DNA from: Clostridium kluyveri DSM 555 | Lineage (GTDB): Bacteria > Bacillota > Clostridia > Clostridiales > Clostridiaceae | Assembly (NCBI RefSeq): GCF_000016505.1 | Contig: NC_009706.1 | Span: 1,922,001 to 1,986,000, forward strand | DNA: 64,000 nucleotides | Direction of reading: 5' to 3' | In this document: one piece after another, positions 57,298 through 64,000 of the stretch | Layout of the letters: each line of letters begins with the position of its first letter | Numbering within the stretch: position 1 is the stretch's first letter | Translations under genes and position numbers: made by a program | Notes under the pieces: generated by a model | Told to the model about the DNA's origin: nothing | The model's database searches: none | Seen by the model: only the letters and a program-made list of their open reading frames with translations

Positions 57298-57516
57298 TTA
57301 TTTATACAATCCTTTGGGACTAAACTTATTTACATTGCATTCATCACAACTTTGAGCAGTGTTTTTAATGACTTTCTTGCTACTCCTCCAGCAGTGCAGA
57401 CATTTATTTTTAATTAACTTCTTTCCACATTTTGCACAAAAGTTGCATGGCATTTTATTTTTATGGCCACAATGAGGGCATTCAAACATTGTGGAATATT
57501 TGGATTTATAAATCAT
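57298..57516 (-). CDS. Double zinc-ribbon protein, 72 aa
   Basis: Four CxxC-type knuckles: CPHCGHKNKMPC, FCAKCGKKL, CLHCWRS and CDECN. Basic throughout. Zinc-ribbon proteins of this kind may bind DNA or RNA polymerase. It overlaps the 57513 gene by four bases. Confidence 0.75.
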   Translation of the reverse strand: MIYKSKYSTMFECPHCGHKNKMPCNFCAKCGKKLIKNKCLHCWRSSKKVIKNTAQSCDECNVNKFSPKGLYK

Positions 57517-57917
57517 ACAACCTGCACCTCTCCCACACAGAACTCCGCATACCTAAAACTTTCCCGTCTGTTGTTTTCATTCTTCTTCCATTTAACTAGC
57601 ACAAGGTAATCTGTACTATCAGCCACGATACCTTTTATGACTTTATATTTTCCACGACTGATTCCCACTTTTAGAGTTATCTTCTCCCCTAGCCTAAAAT
57701 CCTTCTTCATCCTCCGAATACTCTCCGTAGTGTAGAATGAATCCCTGGGAAGTGTAGGTAATTTACGTTGTATGGGTAAACCTAATTCAGCCCCTATCAT
57801 GCTCACAAGCGAAGCACTGCACCCCAATTTCTTCGCCATATCCTTCTTAGGTATGATTTCCCAGTTGTCTCTTATAAAGTCCAAATCTTCTTTTTTTCTT
57901 TCGAATGCAACTGCCAT
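57513..57917 (-). CDS. HTH phage protein, 134 aa
   Basis: The N-terminal 50 residues form a helix-turn-helix (DFIRDNWEIIPKKDMAKKLG, then SASLVSMIGAELGL). The remainder is a beta barrel-like part with GEKITLKVGISRGKYKVIKG. GAGGTGATAAA favours the ATG at 57917. It probably binds DNA; the target is unknown. Confidence 0.65.
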   Translation of the reverse strand: MAVAFERKKEDLDFIRDNWEIIPKKDMAKKLGCSASLVSMIGAELGLPIQRKLPTLPRDSFYTTESIRRMKKDFRLGEKITLKVGISRGKYKVIKGIVADSTDYLVLVKWKKNENNRRESFRYAEFCVGEVQVV

Positions 57918-57931
57918 TTTTATCACCTCAA

Positions 57932-58759
57932 TCAAACAATTTTCATCTGCTCCTCTACCTGAGGCTTATAGTTCATGAGAATTAATTCAGTCCGGACCGG
58001 ACACTTGTCTCCATCACTTCTGACCTCAATCTGTGAAGCTGTATTGTATTCAACCCTGTACCATCCGGAATATAATTCATCAATCAATGGATCCGGATAA
58101 TAACAAACCATGGCTTTGCCTTTTATTTTTTCAAGTCTCCTTCTTAGCCTCAAATGGTCCTCTGGTTGAAATCCACCTGCATAAATATTTTCATAGCCTA
58201 CATAGGGTGGGTCCAGGAAGAACAATGTATCTTCCGTATCGTAGAAATCAATTACCTCCTGAAAATCCCTGCAGAGTATATTCCATGTCTTGATTATTTG
58301 GGCCATCTTAGGTATTAAGTTAACTGCGGACCTGTAAGTCCCAGCCTTGTCCTGAGTCTTTGAAAGTCCCAATCCATTTCTATACTTGTGGCCTCCTCCT
58401 GAGAATGTCAATCGCATCTTGTAGAAGAACCTGACAGCTCTCTCTAAACTGTCCTCAGGTAGGGGGTCCCATTTGTATTTTTTATAAAGAGCTTCACTGT
58501 ATGGCAGCCCATCACATGCATGAAATAATTCTTCCGGTCTATCCCTTAAAACAAGCATGTAGTTTATAAGCTCATCATTTTTATCATTGACAACTGTTAT
58601 TTTGGCCGGAGACTTAACACTCTTGTAAAAAGTCACAGCCCCACTTCCAAAAGTACAGTCCGCAAATATTTTATGTTTAGGCATAAGCTCCAGGTACCGT
58701 TCTTCCTTGCCATGTTTGCCGCCAATCCACTTTATGTTGGTTAAATTCTTAAGTTTCAC
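57932..58759 (-). CDS. dam: DNA adenine methylase (D12 class)
   Basis: A 275-residue N6-adenine methyltransferase. Motif I is KWIGGKHGKEERYLELMPKH with FGSG after it, motif IV is FLDPPYVGY, and a GLGLSKTQ segment lies between. Phage Dam enzymes usually methylate GATC or a similar site to avoid host restriction or time replication. No cognate endonuclease is visible nearby. Confidence 0.93.
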   Translation of the reverse strand: MKLKNLTNIKWIGGKHGKEERYLELMPKHKIFADCTFGSGAVTFYKSVKSPAKITVVNDKNDELINYMLVLRDRPEELFHACDGLPYSEALYKKYKWDPLPEDSLERAVRFFYKMRLTFSGGGHKYRNGLGLSKTQDKAGTYRSAVNLIPKMAQIIKTWNILCRDFQEVIDFYDTEDTLFFLDPPYVGYENIYAGGFQPEDHLRLRRRLEKIKGKAMVCYYPDPLIDELYSGWYRVEYNTASQIEVRSDGDKCPVRTELILMNYKPQVEEQMKIV

Positions 58760-58824
58760 TATCCACCATCCTCACTTTCTAACAAATTCTCGCATCCTGT
58801 AATTATGCTCGGCACCTTTAAAAA

Positions 58825-58992
58825 CTATCTCATTGCTCTCTCTTTTTCCTCACGCATTATTAAACGCTTGTATAATATAAACTCTATTAAGCCTTCCCTA
58901 AGTTCTTCTACTGGAGCCCTTTCTATGTCTTTCACGCTTATTTCATTGCTTCCACCCTTCAGGTAATTATAAATCTGCCACCTATTTACCAT
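58825..58992 (-). CDS. Small hypothetical protein, 55 aa
   Basis: The frame begins ATGGTAAATAGGTGG at 58992, three bases after the helicase stop. The product has VKDIERAPVEELREGLIEFI and a basic helical end. It is coupled to dnaB; it may be a helicase accessory factor, but this is not shown. Confidence 0.6.
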   Translation of the reverse strand: MVNRWQIYNYLKGGSNEISVKDIERAPVEELREGLIEFILYKRLIMREEKERAMR

Positions 58993-58995
58993 TTA

Positions 58996-60339
58996 CTATT
59001 CCCCTCTTCCAAATATTTCAGGGTTATAACTCCCCTCATGAACATAGTCCAGTTCTCTAATCCTCTGGGTATTGCCATCCCAATACAATTTAACAGTTCC
59101 TGTCTTTCCATCCCTGCTCTTAGTTACAATAGCTTCCATGATATTTTTTTCCTCTGTTTCTGCGTTATAGTATTCATCCCTGTACAGCATAATAACTATA
59201 TCTGCATCCTGTTCTATTGACCCTGATTCTCTTAGATCCGAAAGCATAGGTCTATGGTCCGATCTGGCCTCCGGTGCACGAGATAACTGGCATAAAACTA
59301 CAATTGGTATTTTTAGTTCTTTAGCCAGATTCTTTAGTGCATCTGATATCCTGCTTAATTCCTGATTCCTGTTTTCACCCTGTCCCTGTATTTTCCCAAT
59401 GTAGTCTATTACGATTAAATCCAGGTCATATTGCAGCTTGGCTTTTCGGGATTTGGAACGTATTTCATTTACCGTCTGGCCACCTTTATCGTCAAAGTAT
59501 AATTTCTGCTGGCATATGAAATTGGCAGCACTAGCAAGTTTATTCCACTCAGGTGAAGTCAATTCTCCGGTCTTTATTCTCTCAAGTGGTATTTTTGTCA
59601 GACTTGAAAACAATCTGTTCATCAGTTTTTCTTTGGTCATTTCAAGACTAAATACCAACACTGACTTACCCTGTTTTGCCACGTTTTCAGATATTTCAAG
59701 CATCATGGCACTTTTACCCATGCTGGGTCTTGCCGCAAGTATCACGTAGTCCCCTGGTTCCAGTCCTCCAGTCATGTTATCTATGGACTTTATGCCAGTT
59801 GCCAGGCCTGCCAATCCTCCGCCCTTATTGTAATTTTCTTCTATTTTTTCATAGGCATTCATAGCAACTGTCTTGGCCGTGACTATCTCTGAATCCTTAT
59901 AGCTGTTTATATCCAGAATCTTACTTTCTGCTTTATTTAAAATATCATCCACACTAGAGTTATTGCAGGCATCCAGCATCATTTCATTGGCTATTTTTAT
60001 TATTTTTCTTTTATTGCTTTTGTCTTTTACTATCAAGGCGTACTCTTTTACGTTTGAAGTCGGAGTGTAGGCTCCCATAAGCTGTGACAGGTAAGTAATT
60101 CCCCCGATTTCTTTCAGCCCGTCTTTCAGCTGCTCACTCACTGTTAACAGGTCCATAGCTGCATTTTTTTCATGCAAATTCACTAGAGCTTTAAATATCA
60201 CCTTGTGATTTTCTCTGTAAAAATCTTCAGGCGTAATTAATTCCAGAGCTATGTCCATGGCCTGATTATTGTTTAGTATAGTGCCTATAACTCCCCTTTC
60301 GGCCTCAATACTACTTGGCAAAGCTGTCACGTTATTCAA
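58996..60339 (-). CDS. dnaB: Replicative DNA helicase, DnaB-like
   Basis: A 447-residue hexameric helicase. The N-terminal domain starts LPSSIEAERGVIGTILNNNQ; the RecA-like core has Walker A AARPSMGKSAM, LVFSLEMTKEKL, Walker B LDLIVIDYIGKI and the arginine-finger loop DLRESGSIEQDADIVIMLYR. It unwinds phage DNA after loading by the neighbouring organizer. Confidence 0.96.
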   Translation of the reverse strand: MNNVTALPSSIEAERGVIGTILNNNQAMDIALELITPEDFYRENHKVIFKALVNLHEKNAAMDLLTVSEQLKDGLKEIGGITYLSQLMGAYTPTSNVKEYALIVKDKSNKRKIIKIANEMMLDACNNSSVDDILNKAESKILDINSYKDSEIVTAKTVAMNAYEKIEENYNKGGGLAGLATGIKSIDNMTGGLEPGDYVILAARPSMGKSAMMLEISENVAKQGKSVLVFSLEMTKEKLMNRLFSSLTKIPLERIKTGELTSPEWNKLASAANFICQQKLYFDDKGGQTVNEIRSKSRKAKLQYDLDLIVIDYIGKIQGQGENRNQELSRISDALKNLAKELKIPIVVLCQLSRAPEARSDHRPMLSDLRESGSIEQDADIVIMLYRDEYYNAETEEKNIMEAIVTKSRDGKTGTVKLYWDGNTQRIRELDYVHEGSYNPEIFGRGE

Positions 60340-60342
60340 TTT

Positions 60343-61281
60343 CTAACCTCCCCTGCACTTAGGACATTCCACCCATTCATTGTTTTGTCTCACCACTCCT
60401 TTACCTCCACAAACAGGGCAACACCCTTGATTTACAACCTTGTAAGATGGCGGTTTAGGAGCATTCTTTTCTTTCTTGGAAGTTCCACATTCCTCACTTT
60501 TTCCTTCCACAAGCCAATTTTTTAAAATTTTCTCCATGTAGCTTAAAATAAATTTATTTTTGTTCTTGACCATAATCTGCATTGCTTCTTTGCACCAGTC
60601 ATAGCCATAAGTGTTTATAAATATCTTTAAAGCTGCCAAGTGTGCAGTTATATTTTCACCTGGTTTCAGAACTTCCCAATATTTACAAAGTTCTAAAGCG
60701 TTATTATCGAGAGAGAGATCTTTTTTCTCTCTTCTCTCTCTCTTATTATCTAGATCTAGATCTTCTTCTCTCTCTCTCTCTCTTATAGCGTGACTGTCAC
60801 GTGACATTTCGTGACTATCTTGTGACATCACAATTTCCTCTCCTTCTGTCACGTTTTCTTCACTGTTTTTTGGCTCTTCCAGTAACTCCTGCTGTTTTTC
60901 TTTTTCCCTTTGCCTTCGTTTTCTAAGTCTATTTCCTTCTCTGATTTTATCCATACTTTCCACATTTTGATGTTTGTCCCAATTAGTTATTTTTAAATCG
61001 TTGTTTTCGGACCTTTGAATCATTCCGAATTTTTTCAAAGTATCCAAGGCAAGTCTTACAGTATTAAGAGGTCTATTAAAGATTGCCGATAACATCTCAT
61101 CAGTGTAGGGTATATCCTCTGCAAGGAATATATACCCTCCTGCATTTGTCTTGCCTGCCTGTACCAAAAGACGCATCCAAATGTAAAATATAGTATCATG
61201 TTCAGGCATTGCATCTATTATTTTAATTTTTTCGTCATCAAACATTGCTGTACTTATTTTAATCCACTTAACTTCTGCCAT
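60343..61281 (-). CDS. Phage replisome organizer / DnaD-like initiator
   Basis: A 312-residue protein. Residues 1-115 form a replisome-organizer winged helix (VKWIKISTAMFDDEKIKII, FYIWMRLLVQAGK, NRPLNTVRLALDTLKKFG). A low-complexity Arg/Glu/Asp linker (residues 150-190) is followed by a DnaD-type C-terminal domain and a zinc motif CPVCGGKGVV-CPKC. The linker DNA contains GTGAC repeats that may be the phage origin. Confidence 0.88.
   Translation of the reverse strand: MAEVKWIKISTAMFDDEKIKIIDAMPEHDTIFYIWMRLLVQAGKTNAGGYIFLAEDIPYTDEMLSAIFNRPLNTVRLALDTLKKFGMIQRSENNDLKITNWDKHQNVESMDKIREGNRLRKRRQREKEKQQELLEEPKNSEENVTEGEEIVMSQDSHEMSRDSHAIREREREEDLDLDNKRERREKKDLSLDNNALELCKYWEVLKPGENITAHLAALKIFINTYGYDWCKEAMQIMVKNKNKFILSYMEKILKNWLVEGKSEECGTSKKEKNAPKPPSYKVVNQGCCPVCGGKGVVRQNNEWVECPKCRGG
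60713..60858. other. Candidate phage replication origin
   Basis: Inside the organizer gene lie GTGACTGTCACGTGACATTT and four further GTGAC/GTCAC sites within about 75 bases (60787-60860), flanked by CTCT tracts and ATCTAGATCTAGATC. Many phages place iterons in the initiator gene's linker. Inference from repeats and location only. Confidence 0.45.
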
Positions 61282-61321
61282 AATCTCACCTTTTCTACTA
61301 AAATAAATTTGTTTCTAATTT

Positions 61322-62116
61322 CTAAAACTCTGAATAATGGAAAGTCCTATCTAGTTTCTTTGTACTTCTGCAATAAGCACATTTACCACATCTTGTAGGC
61401 TTCACAAGCCCATTCTTAACTTGTAAAACACGCTCTATATTCCGTTCAACCTGATTCATGCCTATTTCATAATCTTCTGGCCTGAAACCCAGTATTACCT
61501 TGTCGGGTGGTTTTTGTTTGGTTACAGCAATTATAAAACCCTCTAAGTCATTAATTCCTATATTTTGTCTTAAAATTTCTTTGTACACAGCAATTTGGAT
61601 TAAATAACCCCATCTTTCCACAAATGTAACCCATTCATATTCCTCATCATGTTCCACTTTTTGTTCCTTGAAATCTCTAGTGCTCTTCAAGTCTATAAAA
61701 TACCCATCTTCAAGATTTAATAAATCCACTTTGATTTTCCATGGGACTCCGAACAATTCTCCAGTAAATATCTTTTCTCTTTCTCCAACATAAGCCTGAT
61801 TAAAATATTCATCTGTTTCTAGGCAATTTATCATTTCATTAGCCTGTCTATAATTTGCTTTAAGTTCCCCTTTTGTTGTAAATATTTGTGGATGTTCCTG
61901 TTTGAATCTATCCAGCGTTCCTTCGAAATGACTGTGGAAGTAACTTCCTACTAATAATGCTGTACTCTCTTCCTCTTTCCATTCTCCATTCAGGGAAGCC
62001 AGGGCAGCTGCTTCACAGCCGCCGAAAGCTTTAAATTGTGATACTGACATATATTGTTGGTTGGCTTCCTGAGAAAAGTAATTTTCATCTGTAAGTTTTA
62101 TAAGTGTAGCTTCCAT
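61322..62116 (-). CDS. recE: RecE-like PD-(D/E)XK exonuclease (DUF3799)
   Basis: A 264-residue exonuclease that makes 3' single-strand tails for RecT. MSVSQFKAFGGCEAAAL, LVGSYFHSHFEG, FTGELFGVPWKIKVDLLN and DGYFIDLKSTRDF provide the Glu, Asp and Asp-x-Lys catalytic set; GYLIQIAVY and the C-terminal CGKCAYCRSTKKL complete the family pattern with an iron-sulfur-like Cys triplet. It overlaps the recT stop by one base. Confidence 0.88.
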   Translation of the reverse strand: MEATLIKLTDENYFSQEANQQYMSVSQFKAFGGCEAAALASLNGEWKEEESTALLVGSYFHSHFEGTLDRFKQEHPQIFTTKGELKANYRQANEMINCLETDEYFNQAYVGEREKIFTGELFGVPWKIKVDLLNLEDGYFIDLKSTRDFKEQKVEHDEEYEWVTFVERWGYLIQIAVYKEILRQNIGINDLEGFIIAVTKQKPPDKVILGFRPEDYEIGMNQVERNIERVLQVKNGLVKPTRCGKCAYCRSTKKLDRTFHYSEF

Positions 62117-63009
62117 TACTCATCAGCTCCTTCAAAAGGTGTACCTTTAAATAAATCTTCTTGCATATCTTCTGAAGGGGTATCATCTTTTTTCCTATCT
62201 TGTGCAGAATCTTTATTAGCTTTTTTAAACTTATCATCAAGTTTAGTCGTAACTTTTTCAGAATCCACTTCCTCAAATTCTGTATCTATACTATCAGGAT
62301 TATCAATGTAATCTAGGTTTACCTCCACAGGCTCACCATCAAGTACACCTTTCTTAATTACCGCCTGGTCTGCTTGTAGTGCCAATTGCATGTCTATACT
62401 TAAAATACCCCATTTACTTAGAGTATTTTTAAGAACTGTTTTTTCAGCCATTCTATTAAAATTTGTCTGCCAAGGACCATCATTAAATGCTTTAGAAAAT
62501 CTCTTTGCATGGGTTATTACTTCTTCTTTACTCCAATAAACATATTTCTCAAAACCACTAACCAAGCTGAAATATGCAGCATATCCTATGACCTCATTAC
62601 TTTCCTTATTTTCAAAATTAAGTTCAATCTTTTCTGTAAGAGGATTCCAGCTTTTTAGTTGTCCCTTATAAATACTGATAGCATTTATATTCTTATATTG
62701 CCCTGTTCTTAAACCCAATTGCACAAAACCTTTATATCCCATCTGAAATTGTGCTTTCTTTTTATAAGGAACTATCCATGCAAAGCCTAGATTAGGATCT
62801 ATAGGTAAATCCAAAGTTGCTGCTATCATTGCGGAAGATACAACGCTGTAAGGCTCTATCCCCTTTAATTTGCCATTAGATACGTTTATGAGACTCGCCA
62901 TAAACCCTGCAGCCTTTTTACCTAGAATCTCCTGAAATCTCTTTTGCACATTTACATTCGCCAGAATATTTTTCACTTCCACAGGCTTACCATTTATTAG
63001 ATTACCCAC
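62116..63009 (-). CDS. recT: RecT single-strand annealing protein
   Basis: A 297-residue recombinase that coats single-stranded DNA and pairs complementary strands. FAWIVPYKKKAQFQMGYKGF and QLGLRTGQYKNINAISIYKG are diagnostic, followed by KRFSKAFNDGPWQTNFNRMA and an acidic disordered tail. It works with the downstream RecE-like nuclease. Confidence 0.95.
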   Translation of the reverse strand: MGNLINGKPVEVKNILANVNVQKRFQEILGKKAAGFMASLINVSNGKLKGIEPYSVVSSAMIAATLDLPIDPNLGFAWIVPYKKKAQFQMGYKGFVQLGLRTGQYKNINAISIYKGQLKSWNPLTEKIELNFENKESNEVIGYAAYFSLVSGFEKYVYWSKEEVITHAKRFSKAFNDGPWQTNFNRMAEKTVLKNTLSKWGILSIDMQLALQADQAVIKKGVLDGEPVEVNLDYIDNPDSIDTEFEEVDSEKVTTKLDDKFKKANKDSAQDRKKDDTPSEDMQEDLFKGTPFEGADE

Positions 63010-63011
63010 GT

Positions 63012-63188
63012 TTATTCCTCCTCTGCTATTTCTTTAAATTCATCTATACAATCACTACATATTTCTCTATTTCCGATCCTATAATAAGAATCCCCTGAAC
63101 AAATATCCTCTCCGCATATGTCGCATACTGTTATTATTTGTGCCTGTGGAGCCTCATATCTGTAATCATAACAACAATCTGGTAACAT
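63012..63188 (-). CDS. Small zinc-binding protein, 58 aa
   Basis: The frame starts at ATG 63188 and ends TAA 63012, three bases before recT. It contains VCDICGEDICSG and EICSDCIDEF, a two-knuckle zinc site, with an acidic tail carrying the recT ribosome-binding site (GAGGAGGAAT). Function unknown. Confidence 0.65.
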   Translation of the reverse strand: MLPDCCYDYRYEAPQAQIITVCDICGEDICSGDSYYRIGNREICSDCIDEFKEIAEEE

Positions 63189-63190
63189 AC

Positions 63191-63430
63191 TTATACCTCC
63201 ATTTCCTTTAAAAAATTATCTATAAGTCTGTTTTGAATTTCTGCTACATCTCTAAAACCTTTGTAATATCCTCTTTTATAGTCATCATCATTCTTGCCGA
63301 CATCTTTTGCATAGGATTTAATATGAATACTATTGTCGTTCCTGATACTCTTTAAAAATCCTATAAGCATATATTTGTCGGTGGCATCTTTATCATAAAT
63401 TTCTAATTCTTCAGGATACAATTTCTCCAA
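63191..63430 (-). CDS. Hypothetical protein, 79 aa
   Basis: An acidic/basic soluble protein (DDDYKRGYYKGFRDVAEIQN). It starts at a TTG (63430) with GGAGGGG six bases upstream. It overlaps nothing and is followed by the zinc-knuckle gene. Function unknown. Confidence 0.6.
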   Translation of the reverse strand: MEKLYPEELEIYDKDATDKYMLIGFLKSIRNDNSIHIKSYAKDVGKNDDDYKRGYYKGFRDVAEIQNRLIDNFLKEMEV

Positions 63431-63555
63431 TTTCTACCCCTCCACAACTATTTACTTTTTCTATAGAAGCAATAAATCCTACTCACATAAATTACACTGC
63501 TACATAGTATATAAAGAAATCGCTTATCATGCTCTCCTCTAATATTTGATTTTTC

Positions 63556-63622
63556 CCCCATTCCGGTGTAGAATGGGGATAATGAAGTTTTAATTTTGTG
63601 CCCTTTGGCGAGGGCGTTTTTT
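63556..63622 (+). other. Two hairpins in the 63.43-63.62 kb gap
   Basis: CCCCATTC/GAATGGGG (63556-63578) and GCCCT/AGGGC (63600-63615) are stable hairpins; the second is followed on the plus strand by GTTTTTT, which fits a plus-strand terminator although no plus-strand gene precedes it. They separate two early genes. Confidence 0.5.
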
Positions 63623-63857
63623 ACTTTTCTGGCATTTCGTATACTTTAGCAATAACATTCTCATCAACATTTAAACAATCCCATAAGCTCTCTTGTATCT
63701 CATCCAATACCTCAACAGCTCTTTCTTCGCTTTCGTACTCTCCTAGAGGTCCAGTATCGGCTCTATTTCCGCCTATACTTGCTCTTATTTCAATACTATA
63801 AGCCCCAATTGCTTTTATATCTGCCAAAAGCTTTCTATCTTGACTTCTAATCCACAT
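63621..63857 (-). CDS. Hypothetical protein, 78 aa
   Basis: An alpha/beta protein with LADIKAIGAYSIEIRASIGG and SEERAVEVLDEIQESLWDCL. GGAGATG-type site lies before the ATG at 63857. Small proteins of this pattern are frequent in Firmicute phages, but no function is known. Confidence 0.6.
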   Translation of the reverse strand: MWIRSQDRKLLADIKAIGAYSIEIRASIGGNRADTGPLGEYESEERAVEVLDEIQESLWDCLNVDENVIAKVYEMPEK

Positions 63858-63860
63858 CTC

Positions 63861-64000
63861 CTATCCCTCCATAAATATTTTTACTTCCTCAACTGTCAGT
63901 TCATCAATATCCTTAAAAGTCTCTCCAGATACCGGATCATAAAGTTCTCCGTTGTTATCCAGCTGGCACTCTCTAAGCTTCTTTACTGTAAGTGCATCCA
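63861..64000 (-). CDS. Hypothetical protein, C-terminal part (5' end outside window)
   Basis: The open frame from the right edge encodes about 45 residues ending DELTVEEVKIFMEG, with a stop at 63861, four bases before the next start. It begins upstream of position 64000. Too little is visible to assign a family. Confidence 0.55.
   Translation of the reverse strand, partial: DALTVKKLRECQLDNNGELYDPVSGETFKDIDELTVEEVKIFMEG

Noticed and set aside
57932..58759. Restriction-modification system around the Dam methylase
   Set aside because: No endonuclease partner lies nearby; an orphan phage methylase is the simpler reading.
58760..58824. Short frame between the dam start and the 55-residue gene
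   Set aside because: About 20 codons (KGAEHNYRMREF) without an ATG or clear ribosome-binding site; may be real but cannot be supported.

Overview
The window is AT-rich DNA from a spore-forming Clostridium-type Firmicute. The sporulation regulator SpoIIID, a signal peptidase, a cold-shock protein, strong AGGAGG ribosome-binding sites and the protein families all fit this. Positions 1 to about 8,900 are host chromosome. From about 9,500 to the right edge lies one large prophage, almost entirely on the minus strand. The right end of the prophage and any integrase are outside the window.

The chromosomal part holds the C-terminal end of a Cys/Met-metabolism PLP enzyme, a protein resembling the C-terminal part of Bacillus Cyt (delta-endotoxin) cytolysins, lepB, spoIIID, an acidic/arginine-rich protein behind a sporulation-type promoter, an FNR/PyrK-like iron-sulfur flavoprotein next to a truncated FAD oxidoreductase, cspA, and a two-gene unit with an HTH-ImmA/IrrE metalloprotease.

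The prophage is a contractile-tailed (myovirus, PBSX/XkdX-like) phage. In order of transcription, right to left, it has: recombination and replication (RecT, an exonuclease of the PD-(D/E)XK type, a replisome organizer with a candidate internal origin, DnaB helicase, adenine methylase, many small zinc-knuckle proteins, nucleases, a MazG-like protein and a J-domain protein); late regulators, one preceded by six phased 11-bp repeats; an accessory block with a NACHT NTPase and a second copy of the arginine-rich sporulation-type gene; the packaging and head genes (TerS, TerL, portal, a MuF head protein with a toxin-like C-terminus, protease/scaffold, cement, capsid); the tail genes (connectors, sheath, tube, HicAB, a tail chaperone with a -1 frameshift signal); a lysogeny-type insert (lipoprotein, Rha, divergent XRE repressors with operators, BRO antirepressor); the tape measure, interrupted by a 298-nt group I intron; the baseplate (XkdP to YmfQ); the tail fibre; a radical-SAM enzyme coupled to a protein with 33 cysteines in its first 120 residues; a LUD-domain gene; and the lysis genes (XhlA, amidase, LLH holin).

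The most unusual system is the fibre-linked cassette at 12,956-15,813. A SPASM-type radical SAM maturase and its probable Cys-rich substrate are translationally coupled and sit where phages encode receptor-binding proteins, which suggests a post-translationally modified tail component. Other notable items are the ORF-less intron, the Cyt-like gene, the MuF toxin with a candidate immunity gene, three copies of a shared promoter-like leader in front of counter-oriented small genes, and a C-terminal tail shared by the tape measure and a head-region protein. All product names rest on reading the translated sequences. No database search was run.
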